The notes under the pieces: generated by a model
Told to the model about the DNA's origin: nothing
Database searches by the model: none
The model's input: only the letters and a program-made list of their open reading frames with translations
Shown: piece after piece, positions 55,271 to 64,000 of the stretch
Position numbering within the stretch: position 1 is the first letter of the stretch
Layout: the number at the start of each line of letters is the position of its first letter
Made by a program: the position numbers and the translations under genes
Source of the DNA: Litorilituus sediminis
GTDB lineage: Bacteria > Pseudomonadota > Gammaproteobacteria > Enterobacterales > Alteromonadaceae
Direction: 5' to 3'
NCBI RefSeq assembly: GCF_004295665.1
Contig: NZ_CP034759.1
Span: forward strand, 930,001 to 994,000
Length of the DNA: 64,000 nt

Positions 55271-57512
55271 AGCTATAATAGCTAGTGCCTTCTGCGGCCA
55301 TTTTCACTAAGGCTTCACATGGAGTATAGCGTTCGCCATGCTCACTCGCCCATTGATTTAATTGATTTACTAAATCAACAGCACCTATTTTATCAATATA
55401 GCGCAGTGGTCCGCCTAAAAATGGTGGGAAGCCAATACCAAAAATAGCACCAATATCACCATCGCGAGCATTTCTTACAATGCCTTCATCAACACAGCGC
55501 GCCGCTTCATTTAACATCATATAAGTACAGCGTTTTGCTATTTCTTCAGCTGATAACTTACCTGACGGTGTAACACCAATTAGCGAGTAGATACTATCGT
55601 CTACCTGTTTACCTTTGCTCTGACCTTTAACTAAAGCAGCTAAGCCTTTTGATTTAGCCTTGTTATACAGATAAAAGCCCTTACCTGCTTTTTTACCTAA
55701 TCGACCATCAGCTAACAACTTATCGAAAGCGCTCGGCGCTGCAAATCGTTCCCCTAAGTCAGCTTGTAAAATAGGTCCTATTTTAGCGCCAACATCAATA
55801 CCAACCTCATCAAGTAACTGCATAGGACCTACAGGAAAGCCAAATTCAACTAATGCCTTGTCTAACTTATCAATTGGCTCACCAGCAAGCAGTAAAATAG
55901 CCGCTTCATTCATATAAGGCGCTAAAATGCGATTCACATAAAAGCCCGCTTTATCTTGAACAACAATTGGCGTTTTCCCCTGCTGCTTAGCAAAAGAAAC
56001 AGTCGTTGAGATTGTTTCATCACTGGTATTTTCGTGTGGAATAATTTCTGCCAATGGCATCTTATCAACCGGAGAGAAATAGTGTAGACCAATAACATTC
56101 TCAGGACGCTTAGCCTTAGCAGCAATTTTACCAATAGGTAAACTTGATGTGTTACTAGCAAAGATGGTGTTTTCTTGACAGTTTTCCTCAATATCAAGCA
56201 CCATATTTTGTTTTAGCGATAAGTCTTCAAAAACAGCTTCAACCACAATATCGCACTCTTTAAAGCCAGAGTAATCTACTGAGCCAGTTATCATCGACAG
56301 CTGCTTTTGCATTTCACTGCGCAGCATAAAGCGTCGTTTTACTTTTTTATTTAATAAGTCATAACTGTATTTTAATGCATGACTAATACCTTGATGAGCA
56401 ATGTCCTTTATACGGGCTGGTACTTTCGCTTTTGTCGCGGTAACAAAAGCTATACCACCGCCCATTAAGCCGCCACCTAGCACACCTGCTTTACTAATTT
56501 TTGCCGGCTCAACACCTGCAACGCCCTGCTCTTTCTTCATTTCTGTGGTAGCAAAAAATAGCTGACGCAATTGTGCTGAAACATCTGTCATCGCCAACTC
56601 ACCAAAGTGATCTGCTTCAACTTGATAACCTTGAGCACCTGAGCGTTCAATACCCGTTCTCACGCAGTCGATAATTTTTAGCGGCGCCGGATAATTACCC
56701 TTAGTTTTGGCTAATACGGTTTTACTGGCTTGATTAAACACTAGGTTTCGACCAACACCATTATTTTCAAGTAGCTTATCCATTAGCGATTGTTTACGCT
56801 TTGACTGACCAACCGTTTGCTTTGATACTTTACCTGACAGCGCAAGCTTCTCAGCCGTCGCTAAAAGAATACTTTCAGGGACAACATCATCAACTAGCCC
56901 GGCTTTTAATGCTTGTTTAGCCCTTAACTGCTTACCTGTTAGCATCATATCTAATGCTTTTTGAATACCAACTAACTTAGGTAATCTTTGTGTGCCACCA
57001 CTTCCAGGCAATAAGCCAAGTTGTACTTCAGGTAAACCCAATGCTGTTTTTTCGTTATCACTACATACACGACCATGACAAGCCATTGCCAGCTCTAAGC
57101 CGCCACCTAAACAAGGACCATTAATGGCGGCAACAACAGGCACATCAAGCTGCTCTAATTGTGAAAAAATCATTTGTCCTTTACGAGATAAAGCAACAAC
57201 TTCTTCACGGCTTTGGCAGTCATTAATCATATTAATATCTGCACCAGCAACAAAAGAATCTTTCTTGCCACTGCAAATCACAACACCTGTAATACTTGTG
57301 TCACTCTTAATTTGCGATATCACTTCGGCCACTTGTTCAGCAAATTCTGCTTTAAGTGTATTCATCGACTCACCAAGCACATCCATGATTAAGTGAACAA
57401 CGCCATTATCCTGCTTAACTAATGTAAAGGCGCTATCGCTAGCTGCTGGTGATGTTTCTGTACTTGCTACTTGCGATTCTTCCGCGTTAAGCGTTTCATT
57501 CTTCTTTGTCAT
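55269..57512 (-). CDS. fadJ: fatty acid oxidation complex subunit alpha (enoyl-CoA hydratase / 3-hydroxyacyl-CoA dehydrogenase)
   Basis: From ATG 57512 the protein is 747 residues. The N-terminal crotonase domain has GADINM and [17 protein letters not shown] with the oxyanion-hole region and [19 protein letters not shown] (catalytic Glu). The dehydrogenase domain has [12 protein letters not shown] (NAD site), [36 protein letters not shown]. It pairs with FadI to run beta-oxidation. The start overlaps the fadI stop by one base (TAATG), implying translational coupling; the longer open frame into fadI lacks a plausible start. FadJ is preferred to FadB because its partner is FadI-like. Confidence 0.93.
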   Translation of the reverse strand: MTKKNETLNAEESQVASTETSPAASDSAFTLVKQDNGVVHLIMDVLGESMNTLKAEFAEQVAEVISQIKSDTSITGVVICSGKKDSFVAGADINMINDCQSREEVVALSRKGQMIFSQLEQLDVPVVAAINGPCLGGGLELAMACHGRVCSDNEKTALGLPEVQLGLLPGSGGTQRLPKLVGIQKALDMMLTGKQLRAKQALKAGLVDDVVPESILLATAEKLALSGKVSKQTVGQSKRKQSLMDKLLENNGVGRNLVFNQASKTVLAKTKGNYPAPLKIIDCVRTGIERSGAQGYQVEADHFGELAMTDVSAQLRQLFFATTEMKKEQGVAGVEPAKISKAGVLGGGLMGGGIAFVTATKAKVPARIKDIAHQGISHALKYSYDLLNKKVKRRFMLRSEMQKQLSMITGSVDYSGFKECDIVVEAVFEDLSLKQNMVLDIEENCQENTIFASNTSSLPIGKIAAKAKRPENVIGLHYFSPVDKMPLAEIIPHENTSDETISTTVSFAKQQGKTPIVVQDKAGFYVNRILAPYMNEAAILLLAGEPIDKLDKALVEFGFPVGPMQLLDEVGIDVGAKIGPILQADLGERFAAPSAFDKLLADGRLGKKAGKGFYLYNKAKSKGLAALVKGQSKGKQVDDSIYSLIGVTPSGKLSAEEIAKRCTYMMLNEAARCVDEGIVRNARDGDIGAIFGIGFPPFLGGPLRYIDKIGAVDLVNQLNQWASEHGERYTPCEALVKMAAEGTSYYS

Positions 57513-58819
57513 TAATCTGTCTCCACTATCATAGCAGCACCTAAACCGCCGGCAGCACACGCTGTCGTTAAGCCAACACCACCACCACGGCGATTCAATT
57601 CATTCAAGGTTTGCGTTATTAAGCGCGCACCCGTAGCAGCAAACGGGTGACCATAAGCAAGCGAGCCTCCCATGACATTAAACTTATCCATATCAATTTC
57701 ACCTATGGCTTTATCTCGGCCTAAGTTTTGCTGAGCAAATGATTTACTGGCAAACATCTTAACATTAGCAAGTGCTTGTGCAGCAAAGGCTTCATGCATT
57801 TCAATTAAATCAAGTTCAGCTAATTCCATACCCGCTCGTTTTAACGCTATTGGTGTTGCATAGCTTGGCCCCATTAACATATCTTGCCAAACATCAATTG
57901 CCGCAAAACCGTAACTTCGAATATAGCCAAGCGGTTTATAACCTAGCTCTTTCGCTCTACCTTCACGCATTAACATGACAGCTGCCGCGCCATCGGTAAG
58001 CGCAGTACTATTGGCCGCAGTAACACTGCCGTGTTTGCGATCAAATACGGGTCTTAACTTGGCATAGCCTTCCAAAACAGAATTTTCACGAATACAGTTA
58101 TCTTTATCAATAAAGCTCTTATATGGCTCAGCATGCGCACTCATAACTTCGTCTGCCAATTTACCTTCTTGCCAACTTTTAGTCGCTAAAGTATGTGAAC
58201 GGTGAGCTAAAGCATCTTGATCTTCGCGTGAAATTTGGTGGGTTTTCGCCATCTGCTCGGCGGTTTGCCCCATAGAAAGCCCTGTCGAATATTCTGCAAC
58301 CGCAGGTGCAACAGGTAAAATATCTCTAAATCTTAAAGTTTTAATCAGTGATAATCTTTGCCCAAGCGTTTTAGCCTTACTTAAGTCTAATAAGGTACGG
58401 GCAAACTTTTTCGATACACCAATAGGTGCTACAGATGAAGAATCGGCACCACCAGCAATACCAACATCAACGATACCCGCCATAATTGATTCAGCAACAT
58501 TGACGGTAGATTGGAAACTGGTAGCACAAGCTCTAGAAACACTATAAGCATCAGTATTAACATTCATGCCTGTGCCTAACACTATTTCACGGGCAATATT
58601 AGGTGCTTCAGGCATCTGAACCACTTGACCAAACACTAGCTGATCAACAATGGCAGGGTCAACATCATGCTTTTGCATCAATTCATTGACTACAAGTTTA
58701 CCTAAATCTAGCGCCGGCACCCCATGAAAGGCTGTTGCCTGCTTGGCAAATGGTGTACGTAAACCCGCTACAATGGCTATACGCTCACCATTTGATGTCA
58801 TTATTCTATTTGAGCTCAT
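57512..58819 (-). CDS. fadI: acetyl-CoA C-acyltransferase FadI
   Basis: FadI is the thiolase of the FadIJ complex, releasing acetyl-CoA. The 435-residue protein starts at ATG 58819, six bases after GGAG, and has the thiolase active-site Cys in [10 protein letters not shown] (about residue 95), the His in EMHEAFAAQ, and the C-terminal [17 protein letters not shown] and [13 protein letters not shown]. Its length equals that of the E. coli FadI type (436) and exceeds FadA (387). A FadR-like palindrome lies 114 bases upstream. Confidence 0.95.
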   Translation of the reverse strand: MSSNRIMTSNGERIAIVAGLRTPFAKQATAFHGVPALDLGKLVVNELMQKHDVDPAIVDQLVFGQVVQMPEAPNIAREIVLGTGMNVNTDAYSVSRACATSFQSTVNVAESIMAGIVDVGIAGGADSSSVAPIGVSKKFARTLLDLSKAKTLGQRLSLIKTLRFRDILPVAPAVAEYSTGLSMGQTAEQMAKTHQISREDQDALAHRSHTLATKSWQEGKLADEVMSAHAEPYKSFIDKDNCIRENSVLEGYAKLRPVFDRKHGSVTAANSTALTDGAAAVMLMREGRAKELGYKPLGYIRSYGFAAIDVWQDMLMGPSYATPIALKRAGMELAELDLIEMHEAFAAQALANVKMFASKSFAQQNLGRDKAIGEIDMDKFNVMGGSLAYGHPFAATGARLITQTLNELNRRGGGVGLTTACAAGGLGAAMIVETD

Positions 58820-58932
58820 CAATTACTCCGCTTCTATACTTTTTATCGTGCTAATACTGACAGTCTTACGATAACAATAAATATTACTCACTGATTTTAT
58901 TAACTTAATATTAATTTATTTTAGGCCAAAAC

Positions 58933-58949
58933 AAGAGGTCTGACCTCTT
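58933..58949. promoter_or_regulatory. FadR-like operator upstream of fadIJ
   Basis: AAGAGGTCTGACCTCTT is a perfect 17-base palindrome around one T, with the GGTCNGACC core of the FadR site (AACTGGTCNGACCAGTT); 12 of 16 defined positions agree. It lies in the 354-base divergent gap between fadI and the probable moxR start; the rest of that gap is AT-rich, with an open frame from 59012 that I regard as upstream extension of moxR. Confidence 0.68.
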
Positions 58950-59173
58950 AAGGTTTACCTTGATTCTAACTAACTGACAGAAAATTACAATCCCTTATCG
59001 TTACATGAGTAATGAGTGACTTGTTAAACACTTGTTACAAAATCTATCATTCGTTAGCAAATGGGCTTGTTTTTTTTAACCAAGCCCTTATGTATACTGA
59101 TACAATTTTTAAATCCTTCTACGCGTTATTGCAAAAAAATGCAGAGAAAATAAATACTAAAGATAGAACAAAT

Positions 59174-60148
59174 ATGGCAATTGAACATTTTTCTTCGCTT
59201 AAACAGCACTTATCGACTCAAATTATCGGGCAGCAGGCACTCGTTGAAAATTTACTCATTGCTTTGCTCGCAGACGGCCACTTAATTGTTGAAGGCCCGC
59301 CTGGTTTAGCTAAAACTCGCGCAGTAAACGCCTTAGCCGATGGCTTAGAAGCTGACTTTCACCGCATTCAATTTACGCCAGATTTATTACCAGCTGATTT
59401 AACTGGTACGGACATTTACAGACCAGAAGACGGCAGCTTTGTTTTTCAACCCGGGCCACTGTTTCAAAACTTGGTATTGGCAGATGAAATAAACCGTGCC
59501 CCAGCTAAAGTTCAATCAGCACTATTAGAAGCCATGGCAGAAGGTCAAATTACCGTCGGTAGAAAAACCTATGCCTTGCCTGAGCTTTTTTTAGTTATGG
59601 CGACACAAAACCCAATTGAGCAAGAAGGTACCTATCCGTTACCAGAAGCGCAATTAGACAGGTTTTTAATGCACCTAGAAATTGATTACCCTGATGCTGA
59701 TAGCGAGCTAGAGATATTAAAACTCAATCGTGGTGAAGCAAGTGCAGCAAATACTACAGAAGCTGAAGCCAAAACGGCACTGAGAGTATTAAGCCAACAA
59801 GAAATTTTTGCTGCCAGACAACAAGTACTTGATATTCATATGGCACCAGCGCTAGAAAAATACTTAGTTGACCTTATCATTGCCACACGTCAGCCAGAAA
59901 AATACGATGATAAGCTAAAAGCATGGTTAGCATTTGGTGCTAGCCCACGTGCCACAATAGCGCTTGATCGCTGTGCACGTGCTCGCGCTTGGCTACATAA
60001 CCGTGACTTTGTTAGCCCTGACGATATTCAAGCTGTATTTCATAATGTACTGCGCCATCGCATATTACTTAGCTACCAAGCAGAAGCTGAAGGTATTACC
60101 GCAAACCAAGTGCTAGATCATTTATTAACCTTAGTTGCCGTAGGCTAA
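59174..60148 (+). CDS. MoxR-family AAA+ ATPase
   Basis: From ATG 59174 the product is 324 residues, standard for MoxR. It has Walker A VEGPPGLAKTRAVNAL, GTDIYRPEDGSFVFQPGPLF, Walker B LVLADEINRAPAKVQSALLEAM, sensor I ATQNPIEQEGTYPLPEAQLDRFL and sensor II GASPRATIALDRCARA. The frame stays open to TTG/ATG codons near 59012, but that 54-residue extension lacks family features. MoxR proteins act as chaperones for the VWA proteins encoded next to them. It leads a five-gene series ending beyond the window. Confidence 0.9.
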   Translation: MAIEHFSSLKQHLSTQIIGQQALVENLLIALLADGHLIVEGPPGLAKTRAVNALADGLEADFHRIQFTPDLLPADLTGTDIYRPEDGSFVFQPGPLFQNLVLADEINRAPAKVQSALLEAMAEGQITVGRKTYALPELFLVMATQNPIEQEGTYPLPEAQLDRFLMHLEIDYPDADSELEILKLNRGEASAANTTEAEAKTALRVLSQQEIFAARQQVLDIHMAPALEKYLVDLIIATRQPEKYDDKLKAWLAFGASPRATIALDRCARARAWLHNRDFVSPDDIQAVFHNVLRHRILLSYQAEAEGITANQVLDHLLTLVAVG

Positions 60149-60174
60149 TAGTTGAATATAACTGAGTAGTAACT

Positions 60175-61170
60175 ATGTGGTTTAAGCAAGAAAAGTCTGA
60201 CGCCTCAGGCATGAGTGAACAATGTCAGTCGCACTTAACTAACCTGCGCACCAATGGCGTCAATGTCACCATTGCTGAGCTTTTACAGTATCAAAGTAAA
60301 AGCCACTTAATTGATCTGAGCGCGCGCAAGAATATTCACGGCAAACAAGCGGGTAATTACTTATCTCGCAGTAAAGGCCGAGGTATGGAGTTTGATGAAG
60401 TTCGTCACTACCAAACAGGTGATGATATTAGAGCTATTGACTGGCGAGTGACCGCGAGAACGGGTAAAACCCACACTAAGTTATTTCGCGAAGAAATAGA
60501 GCGCCCGGTATTAGTAGCAACCGATCTCTCAAATAATATGCACTTTGGTAGCCAATTATTATTTAAGTCAGTACAAGCTTGTCATATAGCTGCACTAGTC
60601 GCTTGGCACGCTAAATCACGCGGTGATCGCCTTGGCGGTATTGTCTTTAATCAACACAGTCATGTTGAACTAAAACCGCGCAGCAGAAAAGAAGGTGTTT
60701 TGCATTATCTACACGCTTTAACATCCATTCATGAAAGTGCGCAAACGAGTGAAAGCGATAATAATGGCTTTGAACAAAACTGTGCGCGCTTAAGGCAGCT
60801 AGCAAAGCCTGGCTCACTGGTTTATTTTATAACAGATGCTCATCCACTAAATAATAAAGAGCAGCAAAGTACCTTGCGCCACTTAAGCCAAATTTCACAG
60901 CACTGTGAACTGGTCATTTGCTTAGTTTATGATCCTATGGAGTTATCTTTACCGCAAAGTGACTTAAAAATATCTGTGAACCTAACGGATGGTTACAATC
61001 GTCAAACCTTAACATTAGGGGATAAAGACACCACTGATAAATACCACAATCAAGCCAGTGCAGCTTTTAAACGCAAGCAATATTTGCTATCAAAATCAGG
61101 TGCTAGAGTAATAGAGTTTAGTGCCGGAGAAACACTGGAAGGACAATTAAAACATGGAGTGAAAAACTAA
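60175..61170 (+). CDS. DUF58 domain protein
   Basis: The 331-residue protein carries the DUF58 signature GNYLSRSKGRGMEFDEVRHY, GDDIRAIDWRVTARTGKTHTKLFREE, followed by a VWA-like fold (VLVATDLSNNMHFGS). No membrane segment is seen. It follows moxR by 26 bases and shares its stop with the next start (TAATG). The MoxR-DUF58-VWA arrangement is widely conserved and linked to envelope stress resistance and maturation of protein complexes; the exact role is unknown. Confidence 0.9.
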   Translation: MWFKQEKSDASGMSEQCQSHLTNLRTNGVNVTIAELLQYQSKSHLIDLSARKNIHGKQAGNYLSRSKGRGMEFDEVRHYQTGDDIRAIDWRVTARTGKTHTKLFREEIERPVLVATDLSNNMHFGSQLLFKSVQACHIAALVAWHAKSRGDRLGGIVFNQHSHVELKPRSRKEGVLHYLHALTSIHESAQTSESDNNGFEQNCARLRQLAKPGSLVYFITDAHPLNNKEQQSTLRHLSQISQHCELVICLVYDPMELSLPQSDLKISVNLTDGYNRQTLTLGDKDTTDKYHNQASAAFKRKQYLLSKSGARVIEFSAGETLEGQLKHGVKN

Positions 61171-61703
61171 TGGCTTTAATTAGTTTATTTTTAGCTGCAA
61201 GCAACGCTCCGCAAATCGCTAATGCTCCAGCTAGCAATCAGCTTGCTCTTAAAGATATTCATCTTCCTGAGCAAATCTCTGCGTTTCCATTTGCTTACGG
61301 CTGGTGGCTTTTACTGTGCTTATGTCTAGTCTTCATTGTCTTGACGGTTATACAACTACAAAAACGTAAAAAGCTTAATCAAGTAAAAAAACAAGCAATA
61401 AAGTTATTAACTCCTGATATGTCTAGTGCTGACATGATTGCCCTATTAAAGTGGGCGGCAATGCATTACTTAGGGAGAGCTCGCCTGGCTCGTTTACATG
61501 GTGAGAGTTTACAAACATACCTTGCTGCGCAGTTACCAACAAAACATCAAGCAACATTTACCCGTTTATCGCAAGCGGCGTTTAGCAACCAATATCAAAA
61601 AAGCAGTGTCGAAAACACTACTGAGAGCTGCTTTCAAGCGGCTACACTTTGGCTTAACTATGCTTTACCAGTAAAGCAAGAGCAAGGAGGCAATCATGAT
61701 TAA
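61170..61703 (+). CDS. DUF4381 membrane protein
   Basis: The 177-residue protein has a N-terminal segment with LKDIHLPEQISAFPFAYGWW, one membrane helix (LLLCLCLVFIVLTVIQL) and a cytoplasmic helical part. LxDIxLP and the position between DUF58 and VWA genes identify DUF4381 (BatC-like position in such operons). It overlaps DUF58 by one base and the next gene by eight, so translation is coupled. Function is unknown; a membrane adaptor for the complex is likely. Confidence 0.85.
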   Translation: MALISLFLAASNAPQIANAPASNQLALKDIHLPEQISAFPFAYGWWLLLCLCLVFIVLTVIQLQKRKKLNQVKKQAIKLLTPDMSSADMIALLKWAAMHYLGRARLARLHGESLQTYLAAQLPTKHQATFTRLSQAAFSNQYQKSSVENTTESCFQAATLWLNYALPVKQEQGGNHD

Positions 61704-62730
61704 TTTTGCTTGGCCTTGGCTCTTTCTATTACTGCCACTGCCGTTATTGGTGTACTACTTACCTGCCAAAAAAGCTGCGCAAGAAAGTGCCGCCCTTAAA
61801 ATGCCATCACTGCCAAACATCGACGCTAGCACACAGGTAAACAGTCAAAACCGTAAAGCACCTATTGTCGTCTTGACAATATGTTGGTGCCTTTTCGTGT
61901 TAGCTCTCACCAGACCACAATGGCTAGGTGAAGCCATTGATATTCCAACACAAGGTCGTGAAATGATGATAGCGGTTGATCTATCAGGCAGTATGCAGAT
62001 TGAAGACATGTCTTTAAGTGGCAATACTGTCAATCGTCTTGTCATGCTTAAATCCGTGCTTGGTGATTTTATTGAGCGCCGTGTTGGTGATCGCCTTGGC
62101 TTGATCCTTTTTGCCGATGATGCCTACATGCAAACCCCCATGACCTTTGATAGAAAAACAGTTAAGCAAATGCTAGATGAAAGCGAGCTTGGCCTAGTTG
62201 GCCGCAAAACAGCCATTGGCGATGCTATTGCTTTAGCGGTAAAACGTTTCGATGAAAAGCAACAATCAAACAAGGTATTGTTACTATTAACTGATGGTCA
62301 AAATACTGCCGGTAAAATCACCCCTGAGCAAGCACTTGAGTTAGCAATCGCAAAAGAAATCACCATCTACACCATAGGTATAGGCGCAGATGTTATGTTA
62401 CAGCAGTCACTTTTTGGCACGCGTCGCGTGAATCCTTCTAGTGAGTTGGATGAGCAGAGCTTAGCTAATATAGCCGAACAAACAGGTGGTCAATACTTTC
62501 GAGCAAAAGACAGCCAAGGCATGGAAGAAATCTATACCTTGCTAGACTCTCTAGAGCCAATTGAGCAAGATCAGCAGCAAATGAGACCATTAACCGCCCT
62601 TTTTTATTGGCCTTTAGCACTCGCTGCACTTATCGCTTTGCTTTATCTCGTTATCACCAACATAGCTTTGCTGTTACCAAGGGCATTACAAGGTAATGGC
62701 AATAATCAATATAGCCAAGGTCAACGCTAG
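61696..62730 (+). CDS. VWA-domain membrane protein, BatA-like
   Basis: The 344-residue protein has an N-terminal membrane anchor (FAWPWLFLLLPLPLLVYYLPA), a second helix before the VWA domain, the MIDAS motif AVDLSGSMQIED with matching Thr and Asp in LTDGQNTAG, and a C-terminal helix (ALFYWPLALAALIALLYLVI). The VWA domain should face the periplasm. It overlaps the preceding gene by eight bases and is followed after one base by a second VWA gene, as in bat (Bacteroides aerotolerance) operons. Confidence 0.92.
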   Translation: MINFAWPWLFLLLPLPLLVYYLPAKKAAQESAALKMPSLPNIDASTQVNSQNRKAPIVVLTICWCLFVLALTRPQWLGEAIDIPTQGREMMIAVDLSGSMQIEDMSLSGNTVNRLVMLKSVLGDFIERRVGDRLGLILFADDAYMQTPMTFDRKTVKQMLDESELGLVGRKTAIGDAIALAVKRFDEKQQSNKVLLLLTDGQNTAGKITPEQALELAIAKEITIYTIGIGADVMLQQSLFGTRRVNPSSELDEQSLANIAEQTGGQYFRAKDSQGMEEIYTLLDSLEPIEQDQQQMRPLTALFYWPLALAALIALLYLVITNIALLLPRALQGNGNNQYSQGQR

Positions 62731-62731
62731 T

Positions 62732-64000
62732 ATGATAAATGTCGACTTTTCTCAATTTTATAGCCAGTTTCACTTTGTTAGACCTTGGTGGTTATTAGCC
62801 TTTATCTTGCTATTTTTAGTGCTGTACATCATAAAAAAATACAGTGTTTTTCAATCTCCTTGGCACAAGCTGTTACCTAAACACCTCAGCGGTGTATTGC
62901 TTGAACAGAGTGAACAAAGCGAAACAAGCCACCGCAGAGTTAACAGCCAACAAATAAAAACATTGATATTAGGTTCTTGCATAATCATTGCCCTTGCAGG
63001 CCCTGCTTGGCAAAAAATTCCACAGCCGGTTTTTCAACTTGAGCGTGGCTCAGTACTTGTAATGGATATGTCTTACTCCATGTATTCAACCGACATAAAA
63101 CCAAACAGGTTAACACGTGCACGCTATAAAGCTCTCGATTTACTGTCTCTGATTAATGAAGGTGATATAGGTTTAATCGCCTATGCTGGCGATGCCTTTA
63201 CTATTAGTCCGCTAACGCAAGACATAAAAAACATTGAGCTATTAATGCCGTCTTTATCACCAGATATTATGCCTGCTCTTGGCGCTAATGCCTTAGCAGC
63301 ATTAACGCTGGCAAGTGAATCCCTTAATAATTCGGGCCATATTAGTGGTGATATTTACTGGTTCACCGATGATATCGACAATGAGGAAATAGCAGACATT
63401 TACGCTTGGAGTAAGCAAAATTCCCACAAGCTTCACATCTTGGGCATTGGCACAGCACAAGGCGCGCCAATAAAACTGACCTCAGGTGAACTACTAAAAG
63501 ATAATCTTGGCGCCATCGTTGTGCCTAAATTACCTGAAGCGAAATTAGCAGGCTTAGCCAAAAGAGGCCGAGGCGAATACAGCACTATACGCCATGACGA
63601 CAGCGACCTTAAGCGACTTACACAACACTTAGTTAACGCGTCTGATGAAAAGGTTGCGAAAAAGCAGGAAAATCAACAAGAGCTGCAACAAGGAGACCAA
63701 TACCATGAAGCTGGTCCTTGGCTACTTTTCATCGCTCTACCTATTTTATTAAGCTACTTTAGACGAGGAGCAATTGCCGCAAGCATGGCCTATTTGACGC
63801 CATTAATGCTCAGCTTTGCAATGATGAGTGCAAAGCCAGCTTTTGCCGAGCAACAAAGCTTAACAACAAATAAAACGGCAAATAACCAAGAAGTTGCCAG
63901 CAATAACACAGCGCAATCTGGCGTAAAGCAGTTTTGGCAAAACTTATGGAATACCAAAGATCAACAAGGGCAAAAACAATTTGATCAAGGTAATTACAGC
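62732..64000 (+). CDS. VWA-domain membrane protein with C-terminal extension, BatB-like (partial)
   Basis: The frame from ATG 62732 is open to the window end (423 codons seen). It starts with FVRPWWLLAFILLFLVLYII, then a second helix, and a VWA domain with MIDAS VMDMSYSMYSTDIKP and WFTDDIDNEE. After the domain come a membrane helix (PWLLFIALPILLSYF), a second hydrophobic segment ending KPAFAEQ, and the start of a KDQQGQKQFDQGNYS segment that resembles a TPR repeat. This is the BatB-TPR fusion type of gammaproteobacterial moxR operons. The 3' end, and probably a batD-like gene, lie outside. Confidence 0.88.
   Translation, partial: MINVDFSQFYSQFHFVRPWWLLAFILLFLVLYIIKKYSVFQSPWHKLLPKHLSGVLLEQSEQSETSHRRVNSQQIKTLILGSCIIIALAGPAWQKIPQPVFQLERGSVLVMDMSYSMYSTDIKPNRLTRARYKALDLLSLINEGDIGLIAYAGDAFTISPLTQDIKNIELLMPSLSPDIMPALGANALAALTLASESLNNSGHISGDIYWFTDDIDNEEIADIYAWSKQNSHKLHILGIGTAQGAPIKLTSGELLKDNLGAIVVPKLPEAKLAGLAKRGRGEYSTIRHDDSDLKRLTQHLVNASDEKVAKKQENQQELQQGDQYHEAGPWLLFIALPILLSYFRRGAIAASMAYLTPLMLSFAMMSAKPAFAEQQSLTTNKTANNQEVASNNTAQSGVKQFWQNLWNTKDQQGQKQFDQGNYS

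Noticed and set aside
59012-59173. 54-residue N-terminal extension of MoxR
   Set aside because: MoxR proteins start near the MAIEHF position; the extension has no conserved features and lies in promoter-like DNA.

Overview
The window looks like chromosomal DNA of a marine gammaproteobacterium of the Alteromonadales, closest in style to Colwellia or Thalassotalea. This is inferred from AT-rich but conventional coding, several large TonB-dependent receptors, a flavin halogenase of the tryptophan-halogenase family, and familiar gammaproteobacterial blocks (prmB-aroC, smrB-sixA, fadIJ next to moxR-bat). I see no rRNA, tRNA, prophage, insertion sequence or CRISPR array.

Layout. 0-9 kb: the end of a CPBP membrane protease, a dapE broken by an in-frame TGA, an OlsF-like bifunctional acyltransferase, a Fur-box siderophore receptor cut off after its plug domain, an AbgT transporter, and small accessory genes (DUF2268 protease, lipoprotein, GFA protein, SDR). 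9-37 kb: a nucleic-acid and nucleoside utilisation region. It encodes two exported DNase-I-fold enzymes and a lipoprotein alkaline phosphatase, three TonB-dependent receptors, the NupC transporter, catabolic enzymes (deoA, deoB, deoC, deoD, cdd, add) and salvage enzymes (udk, tdk, upp, hpt, apt and a COG2236 phosphoribosyltransferase). 37-46 kb: a secreted M17 aminopeptidase, a frameshifted radical SAM gene, a halogenase with a LacI-type operator, an MFS transporter, aroC, prmB, smrB and sixA. 46-54 kb: an M16 metalloprotease and a very large propeller-PAS-GGDEF-EAL sensor. 54-55 kb: a small secreted-peptide locus whose main product is six tandem copies of a 19-residue cationic unit, followed by a 38-residue peptide gene. 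55-64 kb: fadIJ with a FadR-like box, then moxR-DUF58-DUF4381-VWA-VWA, running off the window end.

The main reading is that 9-37 kb is one regulated unit. A TetR-family regulator at 32600-33232 closely resembles RutR of Escherichia coli. Palindromes like the RutR operator (TTGACCA-NN-TGGTCAA) lie in front of cdd-deoA (perfect match), between deoB-receptor and udk-nupC-deoC-tdk-upp, before apt, before the COG2236 gene, before the regulator itself, and in weaker form before both Oar-like receptors. The inferred flow is: extracellular nucleic acid or nucleotides are cut and dephosphorylated outside the inner membrane, receptors and NupC bring products in, and the cytoplasmic enzymes send bases to nucleotides and deoxyribose to glycolysis.

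Three genes are disrupted (dapE by a nonsense codon, the siderophore receptor by a deletion, the radical SAM gene by a one-base slip in a poly-A run). Base errors could explain the first and third but not the second. The least explained locus is the 57-bp repeat peptide gene at 54201-54602.
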